In this document: positions 40,618 to 51,800 of the stretch, in pieces
Position numbering within the stretch: position 1 is the first letter of the stretch
Layout of the letters: every line of letters starts with the position of its first letter
Assembly (NCBI GenBank): GCA_963680875.1
Contig: OY804588.1
Span: 60,152,369 to 60,216,368 of the forward strand
Direction of reading: 5' to 3'
DNA length: 64,000 nt
From: Bathymodiolus brooksi
Taxonomy: Eukaryota; Mollusca; Bivalvia; Mytilida; Modiolidae
Notes under the pieces: model-generated
Told to the model about the DNA's origin: nothing
Database searches by the model: none
The model's input: only the letters and a program-made list of their open reading frames with translations
Translations under genes and position numbers: made by a program

Positions 40618-43164
40618 TTTGCAGCATGGGAAAAAATATTCCAGTGGAGAAAACTGCACCAGAAAGAGAAAAGAAACTTGCACTAGAATACAGGTAAAAG
40701 TTTAACTGCTAAATATTTGTACTTAAAAAAGTAAAATAAAATAAATAAAAAGAATAATAATATAAAATACACAAAAAAATGATAATAATAAAATAAAACG
40801 ATATTATACAATACATATTAATTTTCAACATTTTTATACACAAAAATCTGTTATTACATTGTGTTTTAATTTCGATCTACATTTTGTATGTGTTGAATTG
40901 CTGTATCCCAGATTCTCAATAGTTCTTATTAGTGGGGAGGGGAGGAGCTTTGTTCCTTTTCCTTCGGAACAGCAAAAGAAGATCAAGATTATTTAAAAAA
41001 AAATTAAATCCAATATTTTTTTAATGCTTTTTACGTTATTGCTCCGTGAAGACTGTAAAAACAAATTATTTACTTTTTTACCCTTGCAAGCCATATTATT
41101 TTTGCCTTCAAAATCAGGTGACACAAATAGATAATTATAACCTCCTCCCCTAAAACTTAAATGGTCCGTCCCTTACTTATCAAATGTTATTGATTTTATG
41201 ATATAAAACATTATTTATGGCTGCATATAATATGCTTCATTTTTCTCTGTTGTAGAAGTCTTTTGACAACAGAAGATGAAGGGGTAATGCCAGATCCCTT
41301 TTGGGACTTAAATGAAGGATGGGAAAACGAAGATAAAGGGATGGGAAACTGGCCATGCATCCTAATTCAAGATATCTCTGCATATTTAACTAAACACGAT
41401 GTTAAGACAAATGATGCATCACTGACAAGAAGGCTTCTTTCTGACTATAAGGAACAAAAGGCCTATAGCTACTTTTCATCACAGTGGCTTTTTGAAATAA
41501 ACTATCACAAAATTTCTGAAGAGTCGTCATACTGTTATCTGAAGATCTAGTGTAGACCATCTCAAAGAATCTCAGATATTCCTCATGATGTTTGGATTTT
41601 AATTTCTAAGACAGAAGGGTATATTCACTCTGCCTACTGCACATGCTTCGCCGGCTTTGGCCAGTCATGCAATCGTGTGGCTGCAGTTTTGCTAAAAGTT
41701 GACTTCTGTTGGCAATATGGACATGTAAAAATGGCTTGCACATCTCGACCCTGTACATGGCGGCAAGGTGGGAAATCTGTGATCGCAGCACCACACAAGA
41801 TATGTGATTTAGAATTGAAAAAACCAACAGCTATGAAACCAGCACCAGGGAAGCAACTTAATACGGTTCAAGAAAGGCTGTGTACTCCACATCAAACAAC
41901 AAAGGGAATGGCATTTGAAAAATTTCTTGAAGAACTGTCTGAAGTAAGTCCAAGATCTGTCACTTTGGGAGAAAGGTTGCCTTTACGAAATCCATACTAT
42001 GTTGAACTTGATATTAATGCTAAAAAATCGAAGGATAGTTCAAAGTTGCCTAAATCTATTTCAGAACTTGCTGGTGAACACCAAAATGTAAAGGACTTTT
42101 TTTCATCCATACCAAAGTATACAGATCAAGATTACAAAGCAATTGAGAAGGAGACCAGAGGACAGGCTGATAATCCAGTATGGCTAAATCAGAGAGACGG
42201 ACGAATAACTGCGTCAAAATTTAGAGACGTTTATACACGAGTTGAATCGTTCAAGAAAAATGATAATACTGACATGGACTCAATTATATCTCGTGTTCTT
42301 GGATATGTTAAACCACCTAGTAATTTACCAGCTCTGAAATATGGCAGACGAATGGAGTCCGTTGCAGTTGAAAAATTTACCGAAGTGCTGAAAGAAAACA
42401 ATCACAAAACGATTGAAATAATTGAATGTGGGCTCTTTGTTGACAAAAATGTTCCTTATTTAGGAGCTAGTCCAGATAGACTGGTCAAATGTTGCTGCGG
42501 CACACGTGTGTTAGAAGTTAAATGTCCACTTTCTTGTTCTCACACGAAACCTTCTGAAGAAACTATTGACTGTTTCATTAAATTAAATGACAGAGTAGAA
42601 CTGAATAAAAATCATAAATATATGGATCAGATTCAAGGACAGATGGCATTAACTGGATGTACTAAAGGATACTTTTTTGTTTTCAGCAGATGTGGCTATT
42701 TACTGCGGGAGATCAGTTTTGATGAGTATAGATGGAACGATATGTGTTTAAATTTTTCATTATTCTCAGAAAAGGTTTTAGCTAACGAATTGGTCAATAG
42801 GACAGTCAAGGAGAAATGTGCTAAAGAGTGTGTCCGTAAACTGCCTACTTGTGATACATCTCCAGTATATTCAGCTGGAAGTACATGTACTTATACAACA
42901 AAAAATACAATACGTGCAAGAAAACAGACAGGAAAAGGGGAAAAGGGCGCAAAGAAAATCAGACCTGTTTATATGTGTAAAATTTGTGATAAACAAATTC
43001 TCGAATCTGATCAAATGAAAACTGATGAAGATCAAAGTATTCAATGAGATAAATGTCGCATGTGGGTTCATTGGGTTTGTGTTGGACTTTTCTGTGACAG
43101 TGAAGAACTGGGAGAGGATGAATGGCTTTGTACCACTTGCAAATTCATTCCTGGGAATTTATAA
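40618..43164 (+). pseudogene. SAP/SWIM/YqaJ/PHD protein gene (ISL2EU-type second protein), main part
   Basis: Exon 1 ends at 40693 (CAG|GTAAAA), the intron is 40694-41255, and exon 2 runs to the TAA at 43162-43164. In one frame it shows a SWIM-like zinc motif (YCTCFAGFGQSCN), a YqaJ-type exonuclease core (GRRMESVAVEKF, LGASPDRLV, VLEVKCP, MDQIQGQMAL) and a C-terminal PHD finger (CKICDK..., DKCRMWVHWVC, WLCTTC). Two in-frame stops interrupt it: TAG 41548-41550 before the SWIM motif, and TGA 43045-43047 at what should be a PHD cysteine. The SWIM histidine position holds Arg (CNRVAA). The N-terminal SAP domain is scattered over 4516-4613 and 15223-15268. YqaJ enzymes are phage-type recombination nucleases. 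I recall a YqaJ-like second protein in ISL2EU transposons, which fits its convergent transposase neighbour. Confidence 0.8.
41135..41176 (-). repeat. Fragment of the 45999-46295 MITE in the YqaJ intron
   Basis: CCTCCCCTAAAACTTAAATG followed by GTCCGTCCCTTA is the inverse of the terminal repeat at 45996-46025. The other end of this copy was not recognised. Confidence 0.5.
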
Positions 43165-43249
43165 TGTGTTGTTAATATTATGAAATTGTCAAAATAATTG
43201 TCAACTTATTCTACAAGATGTTTTATGTACCGTATTTATTGTGGTAAAG

Positions 43250-44905
43250 TTATTTCACTAAGGGACCATAGAAGTTACACAGAGCAGCACATGTCGTCAC
43301 GATATCGTCTATCAGTGGCAGTAATGTCACAGGTAATGTGTACTTTAGTATCCTAAATGTTTTTAACCTCTGGATAGCTCTCTCAACATGTATCCTCAAG
43401 TTGGCAATTTCTTTCGTTGCCTTTACATTAACACTGGACATTTGTTCTGCTCCTTGAGCTGCTGGTGGTATGATTAAAGTCGCTCTCTTTATCATGATTT
43501 CCTCTTTAACAAGAAAGCCTCTATCGGCCATAATTTGGTCCCCATGATCGATTAAGTCAATAAATCCGCTGTTCAAAGTTATATGCCTGTCAGAGGCTCT
43601 TCCACCCCACACTTTAGACACAAAGCTTATGCTTCCCCTGGGACTTATTCCTATCATAACCTTTGCAGTGTTGTGTTTCTTGTAGTCCGACCATGCAAGA
43701 GCCTGTAGTGAAAGTTCCCTTGGTCTCTCGATGAAAAATTCTGTACAGTCAATTGTACATCGTAAGTTTGGATAAGAATATTTAAAACAATCTGGCAAAT
43801 TTTCTCTTGCACTGATTTTGTCAGAATAATGGATCATTCCTCGTAAACATTTCGCTAAAACCTTAATCCAAGTATTAAAAATGCTGGAAACTACTGAAGT
43901 TGATGTACCAAATCTGTCAGATAGGTCCTCGTTCATCAATCCTAGTCTTAATTTCATAAGTACCATTAGCAGTTCATCTTTGATGGATAGTTTACGTGAT
44001 GGTCCAAATTTTTTCGGAGATTTTATGAATTTTCTAATTCTTTTAGATCCAATAATATGTTTAGTTCCACGCCAGTAAGCCATTTTCTCTACTTTTGGGT
44101 GTACATAATCATACAACAAATCGAAAACCTCTCGAGATGGAAGCCCTGTGTAATATTTAATTTTCTTGTCATTTTTTAAAATTTGGTCATACCCAATTCT
44201 ATGATGTTTTATGGTGACTTTCTTTGTATTTTTGGAGATTTGCAGTTGTCTTTCCAATTCCACAATTCTGTGTTTAAGCTGATATACCATGTATGTCAAA
44301 TTACTAGTTTGTTCATTTTTATTTTCATTGTTGGTGGAATCATCTTTCACTATATCCAGTACATCTGTACCCAGGGCATACGAATGTTCAGTAAGAACAG
44401 AATCGTTGTGTATTGCTTCTGCCGTATAAATATATTGTTAGTTGGAAATGGACTCATTATCAAAACTTTCGGAAGTTGTCGGTTCTGAAGAAATTGTAAC
44501 CTTGGATAGTTTTCTTTTTTTAATTACAGGTTCTCCTCTGATGACATGAGGGCGTGGTTTTTTATGCAAGGTAGTTGAGTCATGTCCCATGTGTAAACAA
44601 GGATCTGGATTTTCCTTAGTTGGTTTTCCATTAATAAAGTGTATTGAACATACTCTGTCATTGTATGTAGGGTTCCATAATTTTCCGGTATTTGGATCTT
44701 TTCTGTTAATGTTCTTGATCCAGCTTTGTCTTCTTTCTTGGTCCTTTTTCTCAGTCGGAAATGGAAAGAGTATGAAAGGAGCGTTACAAACGCAAATGCT
44801 GGTACCAAAGTTACAATTATGTAATTTGCAAAAGTCAGCTTTCCAGTTTCTTAAATGGTACGTATTATTTGAGCATCCAACAACTGCACAAATACATGTG
44901 GGCAT
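43250..44905 (-). pseudogene. THAP-DDE transposase of an ISL2EU-like element
   Basis: Read on the minus strand, the protein starts MPTCICAVVGCSNN, a THAP zinc finger with downstream VCSIHFINGKPT. It continues through a linker and a helix-turn-helix region (LSIKDELLMVLMKLRLGLMN; DLSDRFGTSTSVVSSIFNTW) into a DDE_Tnp_4-type core with TIDCTEFFIERP (first Asp), IMADRGFLVKEE (second Asp) and NLRIHVERAIQRLK (Glu). The whole is one frame, interrupted once by TAA at 44438-44440 between THAP and DDE parts. Otherwise it is about 550 residues, full length for the family. It is tail-to-tail with the YqaJ gene, 85 bp apart. A single nonsense mutation, or an unrecognised small intron, would explain the stop. 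Confidence 0.8.
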
Positions 44906-44941
44906 TTTTAATAATCTGAAATAAAAGTAAAATTCTACCAA

Positions 44942-45998
44942 TTAAAAAAGTGTTCTTCTGTTGTTAAACTGTCCAGCATAAGATGTTTTTCATTCTGGAT
45001 TAGAAAATAGTATACAAATTTACCAAGGTTAATAAATACTCAACAGTGAAGAATTCATTTATTTTTCTCTTTTTTTTTGTCATTAAAAAATGAGGTCCTT
45101 GTCGGTCAAAGATGTGACATGTGAAAAATATAATATTAATTAATAGGATTTATTTTGTGTATCCTATATTATGATCAAATGGTAATTTTCTATGTTTTTT
45201 ATGTTTCGTTTGTTTGTATTTGTATTTGCTTGACCCACATGGGTGTATTATTATGCCAATAAAGAATATTAATATTAAAATACCTCATGTCATTAGTGTT
45301 ATTTCATAGATCACAGGGAACTGCTAACAAAACATTTTTTAAACCTTAAATTTAAATGAAACAGAAACTTGGTTACAAATGTTTTTTTCCCCAAGTGTTT
45401 ACGACCCTCTAAATCTTAGATTACGGATAGCAAATACACAAGCTATTTTTAGCAATGCTTGTACATGTTATCTGGTTATACAACTAATTACACTGCAACT
45501 CAAACTTGATTTCTTGGGTGGTAAAATATTTTCATATATCTTAAACATAGGTAAAAGATACTTTTGTGGCTGGGAAAAATTGATCTAATATGAAATACTT
45601 ACTAAGTCTTTGTCTGTAGCTCATACCCATTAATATTATCAACAGTGCACGTGTGTTTGTTTACAATTTGTTACCTAAAAATCAGAAATCTCGCAGACGT
45701 GATTCATGCGAGATAAGAAAATCAATATGGAGGATGAAACTGCGATTACACTATACCAAAGATTTTGTCTACAAAACATATGTCTCTGTATATATATTAA
45801 CAGTAAAGTTGAAAATTTTGTCATTCTGGTTGAAATTAATTGACAGGAAAAAATCTAAAATATAATCTCTGATATATATTATATAGATTGTTGTATGCAT
45901 ATCCAGAAATTGATGGTACTTCATCTATATATTTCTGGCCGTCCTTCACTACTGAAGATTATTGGCCGAGCGCCGTATTAAATTTAGTTAATACATAA
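44942..45998. other. AT-rich non-coding stretch
   Basis: Probably the 5' flank of the transposase gene and the end of the ISL2EU-like element. I could not recognise its terminal inverted repeat. Near 45233-45275 there is CCCACATGGGTG followed by AATAAAGAATATTAATATT, which might be an old retroelement tail. The short frames at 45379-45865 have no recognisable features. Confidence 0.4.
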
Positions 45999-46295
45999 GG
46001 GACCGACCATTTAACTTGAAGAGGGGGGGGGGGGTTAGGGTTTTTTGTTTCGTTCCGAATTTTTTTTCAGACAACACGAGAGTTAGAATTTTTTTTTTTT
46101 TTTTGTCGCGCAAAGCGTGAATTTTTTTTTCCAGAATTCAACATTAGGTTATATGACAAAAACTCTGAATCAGATTATTTTTTTTTCCGTCACCAAAATC
46201 AGAATATTTTTTTCAGCAACATTGGGAATCAGAATATTTTTTTTAGAAAAACAACCATAACCCCCTCCCCCCCTTCAAATTAAATGGTCGTTCCC
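45999..46295. mobile_element. Short MITE with TAA target duplication
   Basis: The termini GGGACCGACCATTTAACTTG (left) and the inverse of CAAATTAAATGGTCGTTCCC (right) are flanked by TAA at 45996-45998 and 46296-46298. The interior is rich in T and A homopolymers with a central GTCGCGCAAAGCGTG segment. A 3-bp TAA duplication is typical of Harbinger-like MITEs; family assignment is tentative. Confidence 0.65.
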
Positions 46296-46345
46296 TAAGT
46301 TAAGATATGTACAATAAACAAGGAATCAAAGGTTAAAACTATATA

Positions 46346-47215
46346 CCGTAAATCGGGAAATTTTGGTCATGGTTTTATTTTGGCCTATTTTGGGCCCTAA
46401 ATACGAAGTACCAAAATTAAACACACCAAAATATGTCACACTCCAAAAATTAACCGCCAAAATTGAACACTGCCTTAATATCTTTTTATATTTATATTCC
46501 CTAATCTGTACCTTTTTGTCTTACTTCTTTCCTAAGTAAAACTTTGTCAATTACGTTATACATGTATATATACACACACAAGTCAAACTTAAAAGTGTTC
46601 ACGATGTGAAATCGTTGGCTTGGATGACAAGAGAGAAATTACAGGTAAATAAAGTACATTGATTAAAACCATGCAATACCAATAAAATTTATTCAATCAA
46701 CAAAATGTCAAATATCATTAAAATGACAATTACCTATAGAAAAAAGAAAAATCAATAAACACGTAATTAGTGTCTTATCGGTTTTATTTATTATGTATAA
46801 TTGTTGTGTAAACAAATACATGTACTGACCGTTATATAAGACTGTTTACCTGTAAAAGCGATGATTAATCCCAGTGCAAATTATTATTTTGTTGTTTTTA
46901 TATTAAATGCATTTTATTTTATGCTGTTTAAATATTTAAATTCCTAGTTTTAATAAATATCACAATTTATCCATAATCGATTTGGTTTTTAGTACATCAA
47001 AATATCCGGTAAGTAACAGCTGGTTGAAATGAGAACGCTTCCATTTACGTTCTGAATTAACTTACAAAAAAATTAAACACGTGGGAACCAAAAGTGGCCA
47101 AAATTAAACACACTAGAAACGAAAATGGCCAAAATTTCACACACCAAAATAAAACAACCGTCTTTTGGAGAAAAAAGGCCAAAATTAACCTACACCAAAA
47201 TTTCCCGATTTACGG
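46346..47215. mobile_element. About 870-bp MITE with 22-bp inverted ends
   Basis: CCGTAAATCGGGAAATTTTG at the left matches the inverse of CAAAATTTCCCGATTTACGG at the right; both ends are flanked by TA. Just inside, GGCC-containing AAAATTGG-type repeats are also inverted. No coding frame is seen. TA duplications suggest a Tc1/mariner-type origin, but the TA could instead be part of the repeat. Confidence 0.7.
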
Positions 47216-47246
47216 TACATTTGATAACTACTATGAGTATGAGTGA

Positions 47247-48270
47247 TTATGGTGTGAAAATTGGAATCGAGGCAGATACTGGGATCATGCTCTTGAAACC
47301 GTCAACTGTGTCTGCAGTGGTAAATGTTGTAGGCAGTTGATTCCAAAGTGTGATAGACCTGGGGAAGTACGAGTATTTGTAGCAGTCTTTTGATGTCTGT
47401 ATGTGCCTGAATGAATTTGGATTTGTGTGTTTGGTTCTGGTGTCAACTGGAATTAATAGGCTTGAATATGGTATGGCAACTAAGTGGTGTATGACTTTGT
47501 AAAAGAATATGAGTCTGTACCCTATGCGGCGCACCTCAAGTGGGGTCCAATTTAAGTCAGACATCATATCTGTTACAGAGCTTGTATTGTGGTACCTGTT
47601 ACTCACATAGCGGGCTGCTCTCCGTTGAATTTTTTCAATTTGAAGTTTTTGCTGTTGTGTGTGTGGGTCCCAAATGGTGTTACAATATTCCAATTTCGGT
47701 CGGACTAAAGCTTTGAATGTATGTTCTTTGATGGCTGGTGAATGTACTTTTAAATTCCTTTTAATGAATCCTAGTGACTGATTAGCTTTAGCTGTTATGG
47801 TGTTGATATGTTTGTCCCACTTTAAGTTATTCTGAATGGTAATGCCTAAATATTTTGCAGAGTCAGCTTTCTCTAGTGTGTGCTCATGCAATTGATATGT
47901 ATGCGATATTGTTTTCCGCTTTTGTGTTACACTTACTACTGTGCATTTGTCTGGGTGGAAGTGCATGAGCCAGTCTTGTTCCCATTTACCTGCAGCATCG
48001 AGGTCTTGTTGGAGTTTTATTGCATCTTCTTTGTTTTTTATTTGGTTGTATATGATGCTGTCGTCTGCAAATAAACGGAGAGTGCTGTGTTGGAAGTATT
48101 CTTCTAGATCGTTTATGAATAATAGAAATAATATTGGTCCAAGTACTGTTCCTTGAGGGACACCAGATGTTACAGGTATTTTGTTAGATGTTTCTCCCTC
48201 AAGGATAACCGTTTGTGTTCTGTCTGTAAGAAAGTCTTTTATCCAGTGAAAAGCGTTGCAGTTTATACCA
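47247..48270 (-). pseudogene. LINE reverse transcriptase, C-terminal half
   Basis: The frame contains SGVPQGTVLGPILFLLFIND, the catalytic LFADDSIIY (RT motif with FADD), and the thumb-region pattern KYLGITIQNNLKWDKHINTI. It continues to LVRPKLEYCNTIWDP and KIQRRAARYV, then stops at 47247. It is open from about 48270 without a start codon, because the upstream half is in another frame. Confidence 0.85.
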
Positions 48271-50030
48271 TAGTAGCTGATTTTGTACTTTGTCGAAAGC
48301 CTTAGCGAAGTCCATTATTATGAGGTCAGTTTGGATGTTTTTATCTGATGATTTGGCCAGGTCTTGAATGAATGATACTAGTTGTGTTTCACAAGAACGG
48401 GATGATCTGAACCCGTGTTGAAGATCGTATAATATATTATTGTATTCTAGATGTTTCATGATACTGCTTGTTACAACATGTTCTACAAGTTTGCAGATGA
48501 TACATGTAAGTGAGATCGGTCTATAATTTATAGGGTTGTTTTTATCACCTTTTCTAAATGCAGGACAGACACTAGCATATCTCCAATCATCTGGAATCTT
48601 ACCGGTTTTGAGTGACAAACTAAATAATGTGGTTAAGATAGGTGCTATTTGTGTAGTGCATTCTTTAAGTATTCTGCCATGTATATTATCTGGTCCAGAT
48701 GCTTTGTGGATATTTATATTTTGTAACAACTTATTAATTCCATTTTCAGTGATGATAATATTAGGCATTTGTGGATATTGACTTTGCCCTTTGTTTGGTA
48801 TTGGGTCACCAGTTGCTGGTGTAAATGCCTTTTGAAATTGTTCATTAAGAATGTTTTCTTTAGTTTTAGTGTCAGAATGTAATTGACCATTTTGTCGTAA
48901 TGTTGCTATGTTTGAACTTTCAGATTTTTGACTCTTTATGTAAGAAAATAGATTTTTTGGAAACTTTGAGGATGTTGGTGTTTTGTCATCGTCAACTGGT
49001 ATATTACATATCATTTTTTCTATGTACTGCCAATATGCTGTTTTCTGTTCTTTTTGTATGTTTGCTTTCATTTGTTTAAGATTAGAATCTTTACACTTGC
49101 CACTAAGTTTGTATTTTTTATATTTCTTTTTGTATTTTGACATTTTTGTTTTTATTTCATTAGTTATCCATGGAAGGTTCTTTCGATGTTTAAGCATTTT
49201 CTGAGGGATGTTTTCTGTCACTGATCGGTGTATTTCATTTTTTAGTAAGTTCCAGATTGTGTTGACATCAGAGTCTGGGTATTTATCTTTGATTTCTTTC
49301 TCTAATTTACCCAAGTCTTTGTTTATATTTTCCCAATTTGCTTTGGAGTATTTAAATATTTTTTGGGGTTTTGGTTGGCATCTTCTTAAAGAAGTTATAC
49401 ATTCTATATAAACAATGTCATGGTCAGCAATGGGAGGCAATGTTTCTACTTTATTTACTGTTGCTGGGTAATTTGTTAAAATAAGATCTAATGTTTTATC
49501 TTTGCGTGTTATTTTATTAACTACTTGAGTAAGCGAATTGTCATTTATTATATTTAACAACTGTTGATGTTGTTTTTGATTTGGTTTTCCTGGGAATACA
49601 CTTAAGGTTTCCCAATCCATATGACCAAGGTTAAAATCTCCTCCAACAATGATGACTGATTTTGAGCTAGGGTTGATTCTACTGAGTGACTGACTCAAAG
49701 GTTCAAGAGAAATATCATCATCTGGATGTGGTCTATAATACGCACATATTTGACATTTTCTTGTATTTGATATTGTCAGTTCAGCACAGACCATTTCACA
49801 GTTTGTTTTCAGTTCCTTGGCTTCATTTGAAAGGAATTCATTTGTCACAGCTATAAGTACACCACCATGACTCAGACCTTGTTTGTTTGGTGGTCTATCG
49901 GTCCTGTAAACAGTATACTGATCTTGTGGGAAGTATTTATATGAGGATATTGTTGGATCTAACCAGGTTTCTGTACCAATTATAACATCAGGTTTTGTTG
50001 TGTCTAATAATATGTCTAGTTCTGGTTTTT
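48250..50030 (-). pseudogene. LINE AP-endonuclease and reverse transcriptase, N-terminal half
   Basis: The frame begins after the homopolymer near 50030 with IGTETWLDP (endonuclease). It has SHGGVLIAV, then VGGDFNLGHMDWE and IADHDIVYIE, the endonuclease signature blocks. The RT fingers and palm start follow: INYRPISLTCIICKLVEHVV, LQHGFRSSRSCETQL and MDFAKAFDKVQ (first catalytic Asp). It then frameshifts in the segment following LLWYKLQ. Confidence 0.85.
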
Positions 50031-50740
50031 TTGTTTTTTATAGAATGAAAATTTATATTTACAATTTTTAATGGTCTCTGTATTCCATTTTTTACTTTGA
50101 TTTCTGAACTACCTTTCTTTGCCTGGTGTGCAATAGGTGAGGAACAAGCATGCGGCTTTCCTGGACTATCAATTTCACTCAGAGCATGGTATGTGTTGTT
50201 TGTTGAAAAAGAAGACAACTCAGTTTGGTAAAAGAATGAGCTACCAAAATTTGGCAGTCCACACTTTATACAGTTCCATGATAAATTACTGATATCCATT
50301 AGATTGTACATTGTGGTGTCCATACCACCTTGGCAGTCAGTATGATACCAGGTTTTACATGTATCACATTCAAGGGCTTTACTGCTCCAATTGACATTTT
50401 TACCACAGGAACCACAAGACCACCTGGGTGACCTCGGTCCTGGGTTGAGTTCTACTTGCCCACTTAATAATAGTTTGATAAGAAAATGATGGTTTTTCAT
50501 TGTGGGTCTAAAAGTTTTGTTTAGGTATCTTACTTTGGAAGAATGATATAACAAATAGTATAAACAAACATTATGGTTAGTATACTGATATGATTGGTAA
50601 GAAAACAAATAAGCTAAATGGTCATGTGGGCATTTTATCTCTGCATGTACAATATTTTGTGATACATTTTCAATCTGTGTTAAGTTCTTACACACAGCTA
50701 ATATGATGAATACTATGACTAATATGTTCATGGTTTTCAA
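49988..50740 (-). pseudogene. LINE N-terminal region with 2A-like peptide and PHD-like finger
   Basis: This 250-residue frame has a hydrophobic, signal-like start (residues 1-17). Next is LLLSGQVELNPGP (residues 90-102, positions 50435-50473), matching the 2A ribosome-skipping motif DxExNPGP except that Gln replaces the first Asp. A Cys/His cluster from C109 (WSCGSCGK, LECDTCKTWYHTDC, WNCIKC) is PHD-like. The last residues (KIVNINFHSIKNKK) begin the endonuclease and then run out of frame. 2A-like sequences are established in CR1/L2/Rex1 elements of invertebrates. Confidence 0.8.
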
Positions 50741-50990
50741 AATGATAAATATTTATTGGTTTGTTAGTGATGAAATGGTAAGACAACACATTGACAAGTA
50801 CACAAATGTTAGACACAATATGCAGGTTATGACTGGACTCGTGTGCTTCCCACGAGGTAAATGATTGACAAGACAAATGAGCAAATTAATATATGAATAG
50901 AAAAGTAAATAAGTAATATTAGTATTAAATAATTTCACCTTGTAGTAATCGATGTCTGAAAACCATGTGTTTTGTTTATACCGGAAGTGG

Positions 50991-51315
50991 TATTTGTAGG
51001 GAGTATCAGCTGTGAAAATTTACACAACTGTTCAAAACTCTTATTTTGAAAACTATTTAACTCTTTTGTGTTGTAGTGTTGACAATAGCTAGTTATCAAA
51101 TGTTTCCAGCCAAAAGTTGATGAAAATGATGCCTTTAAACAAGTATTTCAGAAAAAAATTTGTTGACAAATTTTAGTTCGTGCGGCACCCGGCGCAGGCG
51201 CAAACAAGAAAGGGTAAACTCATAAATATTCATCATATTTAAATTAGATTTTGATCACGTAACTGCAGTTTCAAGCTTGCAGGATCGCTTATTAGATTTG
51301 TCAAAAAATAGCCTA
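50991..51315. other. Unassigned flank between LINE and Polinton copy 2
   Basis: No gene or clear repeat is recognised. The six bases before the Polinton terminus are AGCCTA (51310-51315), the predicted target duplication; the second copy would lie beyond the window. Confidence 0.4.
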
Positions 51316-51356
51316 AGTAGTATATGGGGACAGCTCAAGCCATATTTGTGGTGGAT

Positions 51357-51450
51357 GGTGATGTCACCGGATATGCCGTGACCGGAAGTGATCGCATCCG
51401 CATGCGCGACCGGATATGACGTCACCGGAACCGGAAGTCGTGAACCGGAA
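51357..51450 (+). promoter_or_regulatory. Terminal CRE/ETS motif array of copy 2
   Basis: A TGATGTCACCGGA unit, several ACCGGAAGTG-type blocks and an exact TGACGTCACCGGAA (from 51417) occupy the same place as the array of copy 1, although the surrounding sequence has diverged. Retention of the combined motif suggests constraint. Confidence 0.55.
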
Positions 51451-51558
51451 ACCGGAAATGAAAGGGAGATCATTTCCCGCGTTTTTTACCCGTATTTCAC
51501 GCGATTTTTCCGAAACTCCTCTAGATTCTAGGTAAGAACAATGGAATTGTGAATCCAA

Positions 51559-51695
51559 CCAATCGTAGCCCTTCTGATATTTGAATCCCACTAATCGTAT
51601 CCCTTCAGCTTGCTTCGAATTAAAATCCAACCAATCGTCGGCCTTCCGATATTTGAATCCCACCAATGGTAAGCCTTCTTTTGAACGACCAATCG
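51559..51695 (+). promoter_or_regulatory. Second CCAAT array, upstream of the polB leader
   Basis: CCAATCG or CCAATGG occurs at 51559, 51631, 51663 and 51689, with a CTAATCG variant near 51591, in imperfect units of about 26-40 bp (AATCCAACCAATCGT...CCTT). It lies about 100 bp before a predicted first exon. No TATA box was recognised. Confidence 0.5.
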
Positions 51696-51800
51696 TCAAC
51701 CTTCCGTTGTACGTTCGTCTATTTGAAAAAAGCATTTTCACTCCAGCTTTCATATTGGCAGGACGTTTTTATCTTGTGGAGAATTTATATTCGAACAAAG

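Larger units (their letters stand above)
47218..50990 (-). mobile_element. CR1/Rex1-type LINE, frameshifted
   Basis: On the minus strand this element has an N-terminal ORF with a 2A-like peptide and PHD-like finger, then endonuclease, reverse transcriptase and a C-terminal domain ending at 47247, directly beside the MITE at 47215. At least two frameshifts, near 50030 in a homopolymer and near 48250-48290, break one long protein. The 5' end is placed only roughly. The 3' untranslated part is very short, as in CR1-like elements. Confidence 0.8.

Noticed and set aside
43045..43047. Selenocysteine codon in the PHD finger
   Set aside because: No SECIS-like element was recognised, and other disabling changes in the gene make plain nonsense more likely.
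44942..45300. Terminal inverted repeat of the ISL2EU-like element
   Set aside because: I compared this flank with the region before 4516 and found no convincing inverted match, so its ends are left unassigned.
47880..49411. Several plus-strand frames opposite the LINE
   Set aside because: Antisense shadows of the reverse transcriptase gene.
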